Part shown: piece after piece, positions 42,352-51,463 of the stretch
Layout of the letters: each line of letters starts with the position of its first letter
Numbering within the stretch: the stretch's first letter is position 1
Source of the DNA: Roseibium sp. MMSF_3412
GTDB taxonomy: Bacteria > Pseudomonadota > Alphaproteobacteria > Rhizobiales > Stappiaceae
NCBI RefSeq assembly: GCF_030733265.1
Contig: NZ_JASHJI010000025.1
Location: 1 to 64,000, forward strand
DNA length: 64,000 nt
Reading direction: 5' to 3'
Notes under the pieces: generated by a model
What the model saw: only the letters and a program-made list of their open reading frames with translations
Told to the model about the DNA's origin: nothing
The model's database searches: none
Position numbers and translations under genes: made by a program

Positions 42352-44391
42352 TCACACAAACGCAAAGTCGTCCGCCTGGAATATGGTTCCGTCCGAAAAC
42401 TCGAAATTCTCGATATGGGTGCCGAGATCGTTGATCCGGACCTGGCCTGCCCCGCTTGCCCAGGTGAGCAGCATGTTGCTGTCGCTGTCAGTCGAGGCCT
42501 CGACATCGGCAACCTTGAGATCCTTGAACAGCAGGGTGTCGATCCCCTTGCCGATCAGTTCGACAATATCGATGAAGCCGCCATCGGAGGAAACGACATA
42601 GCTGTCGTTGCCCGCCTCTCCCTCCAGTTTCTGCCAGCCGCCCGAAGACCCGCCTGCATCCAGCGTGTCATTGCCTGATCCGCCGATCAGCGTATCCGTT
42701 CCACCGTTCCCTTTCAGGACATCATTGCCGCCGCCGCCATTCAGCCAGTAATCGACACCGGCTTCGTTGCCGACAACACGGTCATCCTTTTCCGCGCCCT
42801 GAAACTCCTCGAACCCGTACCAGGAAAGACCGGATGTGTTGAACTTGGAGCCGGTTTCGATGATCAGCTTGTCCCGTCCGCTCCCGCCGATATCCCTGGG
42901 CGTGCCGTTATCCCAGAACAGGTCGCCGCTGCCATAGTAGACCGTGTCATTGCCGGCGCCGCCGGAAACGGTATCCCTGCCCCAGCCTCCCCGGAGGAAG
43001 TCGTTGCCGTTGCCACCGATCAGTTCATCATCGCCGCCGCTGCCGATCAGCGTGTCGTTGCCGCCGCCGCCATCGAGCAGATAGTCCACGCTATCGTCGT
43101 TGCCGACGACCCGGTCGTTGCGTCCCGCACCGATGAATTTCTCGAAGCCGTACCAGGACAGGCCGCTGGTATTGAAGACAGACCCGTTTTCCATGACCAG
43201 CGTATCAACGCCGCTGCCACCGATATCCTTCGGTGTGCCATTCACCCAGAATGTGTCACCGTTGGTATAGTAGATCGTGTCATTGCCAGCTCCACCTGAC
43301 ATGTTGTCGTTACCATACCCCCCGCGCAATATGTCGTTGCCGCCGCCGCCGATCAGGTCGTCGTTGCCATTGTTGCCCAGGAGCGTGTTGTTGGCACCGT
43401 TTCCGATCAGCGTATCGTTGCCGCTGCCGCCATAGGCGTTTTCGATGACCGTTCCGCGCGCAACAATCAGGTTGCCGGTCAGACCACCGACATTAGAAAT
43501 GGCTTCCTGGTTGAGATCGATCCGCTGATTTGCGCCATAGTGGGAAAAGTCGAAAAGATCCGTTCCACCATTGTCGTAGATTGTCATCGCAGCGGTTTGA
43601 TTTGAATCGAAAAACGTCTCCAGGTAACCGCCCGCATTGGAGTTGTTGCCGTAAACCGTCGCGCCGGTGCGAATGCTGGTCGGTATGCCGTAAAGGTCCT
43701 GTACGGCGATGATGTCGGCCACCATCGGCGTGATCACGTAGGCGAAGCTTGCGTTGATGGAGGTATTCTCGGTCTGGCTGAAATAGGACATCACCGTCGC
43801 TTGCCAGGAATCGTTCTGATAGTGGTTGTCCACCCCGTAGGTCGCCGAACCGTTGTAGTTTCCGCCGTGCCTCAGACCCAGAGCGTGGCCGATTTCGTGA
43901 ATGTAGGTCTGGAACGAATAGCTGTTGATGCTCGTGCCGTATGAATTGAGCCAGTTCTTGGAAACATTGACGTCGGCGGATATCAGATCACCGTTGCTCC
44001 ACCATGAAAAGCTGGCATAAGCGCCGGAATTTTCGTCATCGAAAGTGATCTGGGCACCGCTCGAGACGAAGGAAAAATTCAGCCCGGTTACGTTTTCCCA
44101 GGCTTCGAGCGCGTTGGTGGCGAGAAACTTGCCGGCGCTGGTCAGACCGGTGATGTCAACGGTGATCGTGTCGCCCGGCCCGGCATCGAACGAGATCGGA
44201 GCGCCGCTTGACGTCTCCCGGGTGAGTTGATCCGCGATCTGGTTGTTGCTGAAGACGGGAAGCGGTGCGGACGAAACGCCTGATCCGTCACCGGGTGCGT
44301 TTGCCATCGGCCCAGTACCGTCATCGCAACTGAAGCCGGCAACAATAGGAATATCTTCGGTACGGCCGGTCGCGAAACACAGTTCACACAT
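42352..44391 (-). CDS. Secreted RTX zinc metalloprotease (M10/serralysin-like)
   Basis: 679 residues. The N-terminus MCELC is followed by a metzincin domain: HEIGHALGLRH at 165-175 and the Met-turn VMSYFSQ. Calcium-binding GGxGNDxL nonapeptide repeats begin at about residue 330 and surround two related modules of about 105 residues (each with FWxNGTPxDIGGSG, FNTSGLSWYGFE and DRVVGN). The last 80 residues (EGEAGNDSYVV...GTIFQADDFAFV) are the probable type I secretion signal, ending in small and hydrophobic residues. No N-terminal signal. The same C-terminal arrangement is found in the CAP-domain protein at 49131-50885. No ABC exporter or HlyD-type adaptor for it is in the window. Confidence 0.93.
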   Translation of the reverse strand: MCELCFATGRTEDIPIVAGFSCDDGTGPMANAPGDGSGVSSAPLPVFSNNQIADQLTRETSSGAPISFDAGPGDTITVDITGLTSAGKFLATNALEAWENVTGLNFSFVSSGAQITFDDENSGAYASFSWWSNGDLISADVNVSKNWLNSYGTSINSYSFQTYIHEIGHALGLRHGGNYNGSATYGVDNHYQNDSWQATVMSYFSQTENTSINASFAYVITPMVADIIAVQDLYGIPTSIRTGATVYGNNSNAGGYLETFFDSNQTAAMTIYDNGGTDLFDFSHYGANQRIDLNQEAISNVGGLTGNLIVARGTVIENAYGGSGNDTLIGNGANNTLLGNNGNDDLIGGGGNDILRGGYGNDNMSGGAGNDTIYYTNGDTFWVNGTPKDIGGSGVDTLVMENGSVFNTSGLSWYGFEKFIGAGRNDRVVGNDDSVDYLLDGGGGNDTLIGSGGDDELIGGNGNDFLRGGWGRDTVSGGAGNDTVYYGSGDLFWDNGTPRDIGGSGRDKLIIETGSKFNTSGLSWYGFEEFQGAEKDDRVVGNEAGVDYWLNGGGGNDVLKGNGGTDTLIGGSGNDTLDAGGSSGGWQKLEGEAGNDSYVVSSDGGFIDIVELIGKGIDTLLFKDLKVADVEASTDSDSNMLLTWASGAGQVRINDLGTHIENFEFSDGTIFQADDFAFV

Positions 44392-44836
44392 GTCGAACTA
44401 CCTCTTGGTATTTTGATCCGATGAATCGTCATCACCGCGGTGCCCGGCCACGAGAGATGAAGCGAACCGTTTCTGAGGTGTCACTTCATCCAGCACCACA
44501 CGTGAATTCGAACGGAGTAGGGAATTTCTACCGTTCTGGAAGCGATTCACAGATCGACGCTAAAGATTGCCCCTCACACACTCAAGTAAAATTTAAAAAC
44601 AATTACCAAAAGAAAAACAAAAAACGAATCCAGATAATTTAAAATTGAAGAAATTACATTGAATTTAAAAATAAAAACGAAAGAATCAGAGATTTCGCAA
44701 TCAATATACCTCGGGATCGTCTCATCAGCGACACTGCCTGGGTCAGCTTCAGGTCACGCATCGACCTTCAACGCCTTGCAAAAATCATATTTGCTGTGAT
44801 CTGTTCGACCGTGATGAAAAACGTTTCGGGAAACGC
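44392..44836. other. Divergent AT-rich intergenic region
   Basis: 445 bases between the leftward RTX protease gene and the rightward RND adaptor gene. Bases about 44580-44710 are strongly AT-rich with A- and T-runs. It should hold both promoters. No gene is supported. Confidence 0.6.
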
Positions 44837-45979
44837 ATGAGGGCTGATTCCATGATCAGGATTGCGGGGTCGATTGTTGCGCTTTTTTGCGCGTTCGCCT
44901 TGGGCATCTGGATTTCAGCAAGCGGGTTGTTTCCTGCTGCTGAAAACAGGGCCGGTCAACAAGACCCGGCTCAAGCCACGGAAAGTGAAAGCCCGGATGG
45001 GCAGACGTTTCCGGGCAACGCCATTGTGGTGACGACGGCAGACGTTGCCTTTACCCCGCCCCGCTCGCGGATCCAGTCAATCGGCACCGGCAAGGCGATC
45101 CGCCTGATCCACGTAACGGCAGATGTCGCCGGGACTGTGGAGAAAATCCACGTTCAGCCGAATACAGATGTCAGCGCCGGTGACCCCATCGTAACGCTTG
45201 AGCGCAAGACCCAGGAAATCATCCTCGACAGCGCCAAGGCCGAGCTTGAGCAGCAGTCGGCGTCGTTCAACCGGTACCAGACACTGTTGAGCCAGAGCAG
45301 CAACGCCGTTTCGCAGGCGCAGGTCGATGAAGCAAGGGCATCCCTCGCTGTTGCCGAAGCCAAGGTTGCCGAAGCACAGTACGAATATGATCGAAGGATA
45401 ATCAGGGCTCCCTTTTCCGGCCGGATCAATCTGAATGACCTCACCGTCGGCAGCTATCTTTCGCAAGGCGCGGAAATCGTGACGCTGGTCGATGCCAGCA
45501 GTCTGCTTGTCGAATTCACCGTGCCGGAAACCGCGATCAGCCAGATCAGCACGGGCGTGCCTGTCCGCCTGACCACGCCCGCCCTTGTCGGCCGTGTCTT
45601 CAATGGCGAAATCACCGCGTTCGACAGCTCGATCGACGAAGAGTTCCGCACGGTACGGGTGCGTGCGCAGGTCAAGAACCCGGAGAATTTGCTCCTGCCC
45701 GGCATGACCTTCAGCGTCAGCCTCGCCAGCGCCGACACCCCGATGCCGATGGTTCCGGCCGTTTCAATCCTCTGGAGCCCGAACGGAGCCTATGTCTGGA
45801 AACTTGGCGCGGACAATGCGCCCGAAAGGATCGACGTGGTGCTGCGTCACAGGCTGGGCGACAGCGTCTGGCTGGAAGCAGATCTGAAGGAAGGCGACGT
45901 GGTTGTGAAGGACGGTGCCTTCAAGGTCAGTCAGGGCGTGGCCGTTGCCGTCGAGATCGCGGAGCACACCGATGGATGA
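44837..45979 (+). CDS. RND efflux periplasmic adaptor (membrane fusion protein)
   Basis: 380 residues. N-terminal anchor or signal (MIRIAGSIVALFCAFALGIWISASG), then the barrel-sandwich halves (IRLIHVTADVAGTVEKIHVQPNTDVSAGDPIVTL and YDRRIIRAPFSGRINLNDLTVGSYL) around a coiled-coil hairpin, and a beta-barrel domain (LLVEFTVPETAISQI). Start could be 44837 or the in-frame ATG at 44852, which has GAGGG eight bases upstream. It overlaps the pump gene by eight bases. Works as the periplasmic bridge of a tripartite exporter. Confidence 0.93.
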   Translation: MRADSMIRIAGSIVALFCAFALGIWISASGLFPAAENRAGQQDPAQATESESPDGQTFPGNAIVVTTADVAFTPPRSRIQSIGTGKAIRLIHVTADVAGTVEKIHVQPNTDVSAGDPIVTLERKTQEIILDSAKAELEQQSASFNRYQTLLSQSSNAVSQAQVDEARASLAVAEAKVAEAQYEYDRRIIRAPFSGRINLNDLTVGSYLSQGAEIVTLVDASSLLVEFTVPETAISQISTGVPVRLTTPALVGRVFNGEITAFDSSIDEEFRTVRVRAQVKNPENLLLPGMTFSVSLASADTPMPMVPAVSILWSPNGAYVWKLGADNAPERIDVVLRHRLGDSVWLEADLKEGDVVVKDGAFKVSQGVAVAVEIAEHTDG

Positions 45980-48900
45980 CGCGTCACCGGACAAGATGAC
46001 ACGGGACCGGCTCGGCTTTGCGGCGACATTCGTCGGCCGCCCGATCCTGGCACTCGTGCTCAACCTGCTCGTGATCATAGCGGGCATCACCGCGCTGAAC
46101 GGCGTGGAGGTCCGCGAATTGCCGAACGTGTCCAGTCCGGTCATTTCGGTGCGCGCCACCTATCCCGGCGCGGCTGCCAGCACGGTGGACTCCGAAGTCA
46201 CCAGCGTTCTGGAAGATGCACTTGCACGGCTGGAGGGGCTTGAAAACATATCCGCGACCTCCTCCTACGGTAGTTCCAGCCTGACGCTGGAGCTCAATGC
46301 CTCAACCGACGTCACCAACGCTGCCAATGACGCGCGGGATCTCGTCTCCCGGGCGCAACGCAATCTGCCCGACGATGTCGAAGACCCGACTGTTCAAAAG
46401 AGCGATGCGGATGCGGATCCGATCATGCGTCTCGCCCTCAGCGGAACTCTGCCGCTGACGGAGCTGACCTCGCTCGCAGAAGGCATTGTCTCCGACCGAC
46501 TGCTTTCCATTGACGGTGTGTCGGAAGTGCAGGTTGCAGGCGACTACGCGCGGATCATGCGGGTCACCTTTTTCCCGGTCGCGCTTGCCAGCCGCGGTAT
46601 CTCCCTTGCCGACATGCGCGCGGCCCTTGCCAGCGCCAATCTGGACATACCGCTCGGCGCGCTGGAAACCGGCACCCAGGAACTCGTTGTCAGGTCCGTT
46701 GCCTCAACAACGACAGAGGCGGAAATCTCCGCGATCCGCCTCAACCGCGAGACGGTGATCGGTGACGTTGCCTTTGTTCAGTTCACCTCCGACGATCCCT
46801 CGGTGATCACCCGCATCAACGGTCAACCCGCCGTCGGACTGAACATCATCCGCCAATCCCATGCCAACACCCTGTCGATATCCAGCGCGGCGCGTGTTGC
46901 GGTGGCTGGACTGCAGGAAGATCTGCCGGACGGCGCTCACTTGATGATCGTGGCCGACGACGGCGTTTTCGTGGAGCGATCCATTTCGGGTGTCGTCACC
47001 AGCATTGCCATGGCCATCGTGATCGTCGTCGCGGTGATATTCCTGTTTCTGCGTTCGCTGCGTGCGGTCGTTGTGCCCGCTGTCGCCGTTCCGATTGCAC
47101 TCACGGGAACCCTCGGCGCGATTTGGGCAGCCGGCTTTTCGGTCAACACGATCACGCTGCTCGCGCTTGTTCTGGCAACGGGCATGGTTGTCGACGACGC
47201 CATCGTGGTTCTGGAGAACATCGTGCGCCGCCGCAAGCAGGGTCTCGGCGCCTTCGCAGCAGCCGCCGTCGGCACAAGAGAGGTCTTTTTCGCCGTCATT
47301 TCCACAACGGCCACGCTTGCCGCGGTCTTCATTCCGATTTCCTTCCTCCCCGGTCAGGCGGGTGGCTTTTTCGGGGAATTCGGCTTTGTCCTGGCGTTTT
47401 CCGTCGCCCTTTCCTCCTTCGTCGCACTCACTTTGGCCCCGGCCCTTTGTTCTTTCGTCGATCCGGGAAAACCCGGCGCGGCGAAAGGACAGCATGAGGA
47501 CGAAGCCGGCGAAAGCGCATTTCTGACGGGCTTCGGCAACCTGATCGGCTTCATTTTGAAGGCGCGCTACCTTGTCCTGTTTGGCGCGCTGGCATTCGCC
47601 GGAGGGTCCCTGGCACTTTACGGTTCCCTCCCCCAGGAAATCACGCCTTCGGAGGACCGCGGCACCGTGATGATCGCGCTGAGGACACCTTCCTCCGCGA
47701 GCCTCGACTACACGAGCCAGCAGGTGGCCCGTGTCGAAAAGATCCTCGAGCCGCTTGTTGCCTCCGGCGAGGTTGTGGCTGTCCAGTCCCTGATCGGCTT
47801 GAGATCGACCAGTTTTGCCCTTGTCTTCGTACGCCTGGCACCGTGGGAGGATCGGGTACGCAGCCAGCAGGAGATCGCGGCGCAGATACAGGGACCGGTC
47901 AGCCGGATTCCAGGTGCCTTCATTGCGCTGCGCGCGTCCAACAGTCTCGGCATTCGGGGCGCCGGACGGGGTGTCCAGTTCGCCGTTGTCGGCAAGGAGT
48001 ACGATGTTCTCGGCGATCTGGCGGGCGAGCTGATTGCAAAGATGGACGAGGATCCGGCCTTTGCAAACGCTCAACTCGTCAACGAGATCAACCAGCCGCA
48101 ATTGCTGCTGGAAGTCGACCGCGACCAGGCCGCCAACCTTGATATCGAGCCAAGGGATGTGATCGAGACACTCAACACGGTCATCGAGGGCTACAAGGCG
48201 TCAGAGATCTTCCTGAACAACGAGACCGTCGAGATCCGGCTGGAACGTGGCGGGCGGCCGATCAACGATCAGGGCGATCTGGAAAACACCTTCCTGCGCG
48301 CCGGCAACGGCCAGTTTGTTCCAATCTCCTCCGTCGCGACGCTGTCGGTCGCGGCCTCCGCCTCCACCTTGAGCCGCGAAGCCCGCGAACGGGCGGTCAC
48401 CGCCCAGGCCAATCTCGGAAGCGGTGTCGACCTGGGAACCGCGGTCGATCGTCTGAAGGAAATCGCACCGGACATTCTCGGCAACGACGGGCGTCTGGTC
48501 TTTCTCGGCGAAGCCGCCACGCTGGAAACGGGTGAAACGACCACTCTGCTGGTGTTCGGTGCTGCCATCCTGATCGTCTTCCTTGTGCTCTCCGCACAGT
48601 TCGAGAGCTTCTCCAGCTCCCTGATCATTCTGATCACCGTCCCCTGCGGGCTTGGGACCGCCTTGCTGGCCATCCTGGTCTCCGGTGGGAGTCTCAACTA
48701 TTACAGCCAGATCGGCCTCGTGATCCTTGTCGGCATCATGGCAAAGAACGGCATCCTCATCGTCGAATTCGCCAACCAGCTGCGCCAGCAGGGAGAGGAC
48801 GTGGACACCGCCATCCGCAACGCCATGCGGATCAGGCTGAAACCGGTGATGATGACCATGGCGTCAACGGTCGCCGGAAGCATACCGCTGGTGCTGGCAA

Positions 48901-49091
48901 CAGGTGCCGGCGCGGAGGCGAGAACCGCCGTCGGCTGGGTTGTCGTCGGCGGTCTCGGCCTTGCCACCATTTTCACCCTGTTCCTGACACCGGCGGTCTA
49001 CCGGATCATTGCCGGCTGGTCGCAGCCACCCGGTGCATCGGAAAAGCGCCTTGCGGAGGAACTGGAGGGCGGCAACGCCAACACAGCCTGA
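45972..49091 (+). CDS. RND family efflux pump inner-membrane transporter (AcrB/HAE1 type)
   Basis: 1039 residues. Twelve helices and two large periplasmic loops. The proton-relay Asp pair is present in TM4 (ATGMVVDDAIVVLENIV), and other HAE1 marks include NVSSPVISVRATYPGAAASTVDSEVT and GIMAKNGILIVEFANQLR. Drives efflux of hydrophobic compounds with proton antiport. An outer-membrane channel gene is not adjacent, so a TolC-like protein encoded elsewhere is required. The start at 45972 overlaps the adaptor stop. Confidence 0.95.
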   Translation: MDDASPDKMTRDRLGFAATFVGRPILALVLNLLVIIAGITALNGVEVRELPNVSSPVISVRATYPGAAASTVDSEVTSVLEDALARLEGLENISATSSYGSSSLTLELNASTDVTNAANDARDLVSRAQRNLPDDVEDPTVQKSDADADPIMRLALSGTLPLTELTSLAEGIVSDRLLSIDGVSEVQVAGDYARIMRVTFFPVALASRGISLADMRAALASANLDIPLGALETGTQELVVRSVASTTTEAEISAIRLNRETVIGDVAFVQFTSDDPSVITRINGQPAVGLNIIRQSHANTLSISSAARVAVAGLQEDLPDGAHLMIVADDGVFVERSISGVVTSIAMAIVIVVAVIFLFLRSLRAVVVPAVAVPIALTGTLGAIWAAGFSVNTITLLALVLATGMVVDDAIVVLENIVRRRKQGLGAFAAAAVGTREVFFAVISTTATLAAVFIPISFLPGQAGGFFGEFGFVLAFSVALSSFVALTLAPALCSFVDPGKPGAAKGQHEDEAGESAFLTGFGNLIGFILKARYLVLFGALAFAGGSLALYGSLPQEITPSEDRGTVMIALRTPSSASLDYTSQQVARVEKILEPLVASGEVVAVQSLIGLRSTSFALVFVRLAPWEDRVRSQQEIAAQIQGPVSRIPGAFIALRASNSLGIRGAGRGVQFAVVGKEYDVLGDLAGELIAKMDEDPAFANAQLVNEINQPQLLLEVDRDQAANLDIEPRDVIETLNTVIEGYKASEIFLNNETVEIRLERGGRPINDQGDLENTFLRAGNGQFVPISSVATLSVAASASTLSREARERAVTAQANLGSGVDLGTAVDRLKEIAPDILGNDGRLVFLGEAATLETGETTTLLVFGAAILIVFLVLSAQFESFSSSLIILITVPCGLGTALLAILVSGGSLNYYSQIGLVILVGIMAKNGILIVEFANQLRQQGEDVDTAIRNAMRIRLKPVMMTMASTVAGSIPLVLATGAGAEARTAVGWVVVGGLGLATIFTLFLTPAVYRIIAGWSQPPGASEKRLAEELEGGNANTA

Positions 49092-49094
49092 CGA

Positions 49095-49121
49095 GAGCCT
49101 GTCCCCGGTTGGAACAGGCTC
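49095..49121. terminator. Hairpin terminator between convergent RND and RTX-CAP genes
   Basis: GAGCCTGT-ccccggttgga-ACAGGCTC is a perfect eight-pair stem placed exactly between the two stop codons. Confidence 0.7.
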
Positions 49122-49130
49122 GCGGAATGC

Positions 49131-50885
49131 TTAGAGAATGGCGAAATCGTCCGGCTGATAGACCGCACCGTACTGGAATACGAACTGATCCAGATGCGCG
49201 CCGGAATCGTTGATTGTCACGCTCCCGGCCCCGTCGGCCCCAACGTCCCAGGACAGGACCATCTTGTCGTTCGCGTTGATCGAGACATCGACGTCCGATC
49301 GTTTGAGGTCCTTGAAGATCAGCTTGTCATTGCCGTTTCCGGCAAGCTCCACAATGTCGACCCGGCCTGATTTCGAGGTCACAACATAAGTGTCGTTTCC
49401 TGACTGGCCCGAGAGTTTCTGAACCCCGCCGGAGGACGCACCCGGCTCCAGCCGGTCATTGCCTGCGCCGCCGATCAGCGTGTCGGTTCCTGCATTTCCT
49501 TTCAGGAAATCATTGCCGCCGCCGCCTTTCAGAACGTAGTCCACATTGCCACTGTCACCGAAGACCTTGTCGTTCTTGTCGGCGCCAGTGAACTTCTCGA
49601 ACCCGTATTTGGAAAGGGCCGACGTATTGAACTTGGAGCCCGCCTCGATGACGAGCGTATCAATGCCGGACCCGCCGATGTTGCGCGGTGTGCCGTTGTC
49701 CCAGAAGATATCGCCATTGCCGTAGTGGATCTCGTCGTCACCCGCGCCCCCGAACATGATGTCCCGTCCGGCACCGCCCTTTATGACGTCGTCCCCGGCC
49801 TTGCCGTAGAGCCGGTCGTTGCCCGGTCCACCGAGCAGCGTGTCGTCTCCGGCATTGCCCTGAAGCGTGTCGTTGCCACCGGCACCGCTCAGCCGGTAGT
49901 CGACGCTCGCGTCATTGCCGACGACACGGTCGTTCCCGTCCGCACCGATAAAGCGTTCAAATCCGTACCAGGAAAGGCCGGAAGTGTTGAAGACCGAGCC
50001 CTTGTTGATGATCAGCGTGTCGATCCCGGCTCCACCGATGTCTTTGGGCGAACCGTTCTCCCAGAAGTCGTCGCCGTTTGTGTAATAGACCGTGTCATTC
50101 CCGCTGCCGCCCGTGGGTGGTGGTGTCGTTCCGCCGCCCTCCGATCCGTCCTTCACGTCAACCTTGACGTTCTTGCCGGAGATCGAAAACGACTTCTCGA
50201 TCGTGCCGTCAATGCCGGTGCCGGTGTACCTGGCGGTATAGGACCCGTTTGCCAGCGCAATGCTGTAGCCGCCTCCCGGATCGGTCGAGGCCGTGGCAAC
50301 CGTCTGACCCGATGCGTTGACGATCGTCACCTTTGCCGATCCGAGTTCCTCGCCGATATCGAAGAACTTGTCGCCATCCTCATCGTCGAAAACAACGCCG
50401 GTGACATAGTTTTTCGTTGTGCCGGCAAAATTCTGTGTCGCATAGCTGGTTGAATGGTTCGGGGAACTCGGATGCCCGCCAATCGCATCGCCGATACCGA
50501 TCACCGTGTAGTTGGAACTCAGGATGTTGGCCCTGTGACCGGATGAGTTCATCCAGCCCGTATGCATGCCCTCAACCACTGCCTGGGGAACATAGGCGCC
50601 CGAAATCGGCTGATGCTGGTTGAACGGATTGTAGGCGATGTTTTCGCCCATCGGATATTCCGTCCAGCCTTCCGCCTTCATGCGGTCCCAGGGGCTTGAG
50701 CCGCCAGAACCTGTGTGATTGAGCACCCGCTCGTCCGCCATCCATTCGGAATGCTTCTGCGCGGCGGCATTGATCCGCCCGTCCGTTGCAAGCGGTTCTA
50801 GCCCCGCCGCTGCCCGTTCCTTGTTGACAAGCTCCAGGATCAACTGCTCGCTGGCACTGAGCGCCTTCACGGGATTGTCGACCAT
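49131..50885 (-). CDS. Secreted RTX protein with CAP/SCP domain
   Basis: 584 residues from MVDNPVKALSASEQ; AAGGAAAGGAA upstream supports the ATG at 50885 against the longer frame to 51104. An N-terminal CAP domain (about 10-150) has the usual AAAQKHSEWMADERVLNHTG, GENIAYN and SSGHRANIL motifs. A short Cna-B-like or beta-sandwich domain follows (GVVFDDEDGDKFFDIGEELGSAKVTIVNASG). The rest, from about residue 265, is RTX repeats with two copies of the FWxNGxPxDIGGxG module and a secretion tail. The last 320 residues closely mirror those of the M10 protease upstream of the RND genes. Confidence 0.92.
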   Translation of the reverse strand: MVDNPVKALSASEQLILELVNKERAAAGLEPLATDGRINAAAQKHSEWMADERVLNHTGSGGSSPWDRMKAEGWTEYPMGENIAYNPFNQHQPISGAYVPQAVVEGMHTGWMNSSGHRANILSSNYTVIGIGDAIGGHPSSPNHSTSYATQNFAGTTKNYVTGVVFDDEDGDKFFDIGEELGSAKVTIVNASGQTVATASTDPGGGYSIALANGSYTARYTGTGIDGTIEKSFSISGKNVKVDVKDGSEGGGTTPPPTGGSGNDTVYYTNGDDFWENGSPKDIGGAGIDTLIINKGSVFNTSGLSWYGFERFIGADGNDRVVGNDASVDYRLSGAGGNDTLQGNAGDDTLLGGPGNDRLYGKAGDDVIKGGAGRDIMFGGAGDDEIHYGNGDIFWDNGTPRNIGGSGIDTLVIEAGSKFNTSALSKYGFEKFTGADKNDKVFGDSGNVDYVLKGGGGNDFLKGNAGTDTLIGGAGNDRLEPGASSGGVQKLSGQSGNDTYVVTSKSGRVDIVELAGNGNDKLIFKDLKRSDVDVSINANDKMVLSWDVGADGAGSVTINDSGAHLDQFVFQYGAVYQPDDFAIL

Positions 50886-51463
50886 AGCGTTTCCTTTCCT
50901 TATCTCACATCGCACCGGGAGGCTCGCGATGAATTCGGGCGAAAGAAACGCCGCTTTGCGGAGGGATTTTGCTAAAGATGTGTCAGAAAAACTGTCCCGC
51001 GATACGGGCAGGGACGGTTGTCGGCGGGCTGGCTTGAACGAATTCGGACAAATGTATCCAAACGTTGCGTAACCTGACCTGTCGTTCGCGAAGAGCCACG
51101 GCAAACCAATTCACCGGGCACCATTTTATCGGCGAAAACATGATCTTCGGTTGCAGGGACAACGCGATCAAATTGAATCTAAATTACTGAAAAGAAAGAG
51201 AATAAATCGAGTTCTATTCAAACAGCTTTCGATTGCCAGCCGCTCCGGTCAAACCCGGAATTTCAGACTTTCATGGCAAGCGAAATTCAGGTCCAGATGC
51301 TTGAAATGACAACATCAAGCAGCTTCAGACATACGCAAGAACACCAAATTGACGCTTCGGAAACTTCGGGCAAGATGGTCGGCAACGCATCCGGATTAGG
51401 CAACGGATCCGCTTACGAGACCGGGTAGTCCGACAAAGATGCGCTCATGTGGGGGGTGTGTTC
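50886..51463. other. Divergent intergenic region with AT-rich segment
   Basis: 578 bases between the CAP-RTX gene (-) and the DUF3179 gene (+). AT-rich from about 51140 to 51240. Frames here are short and unsupported. Promoters for both neighbours are expected in this gap. Confidence 0.55.

Noticed and set aside
42660-43440. Repeated DNA units considered as CRISPR or tandem repeats
   Set aside because: The periodicity is that of codons for GGxGxD calcium-binding repeats within an open frame, with no constant repeat/unique spacer pattern.
46704-48101. 465-codon open frame antisense to the RND pump
   Set aside because: The pump frame has clear motifs across the region; the antisense product is low-complexity and arginine/aspartate-rich, typical of shadow frames.
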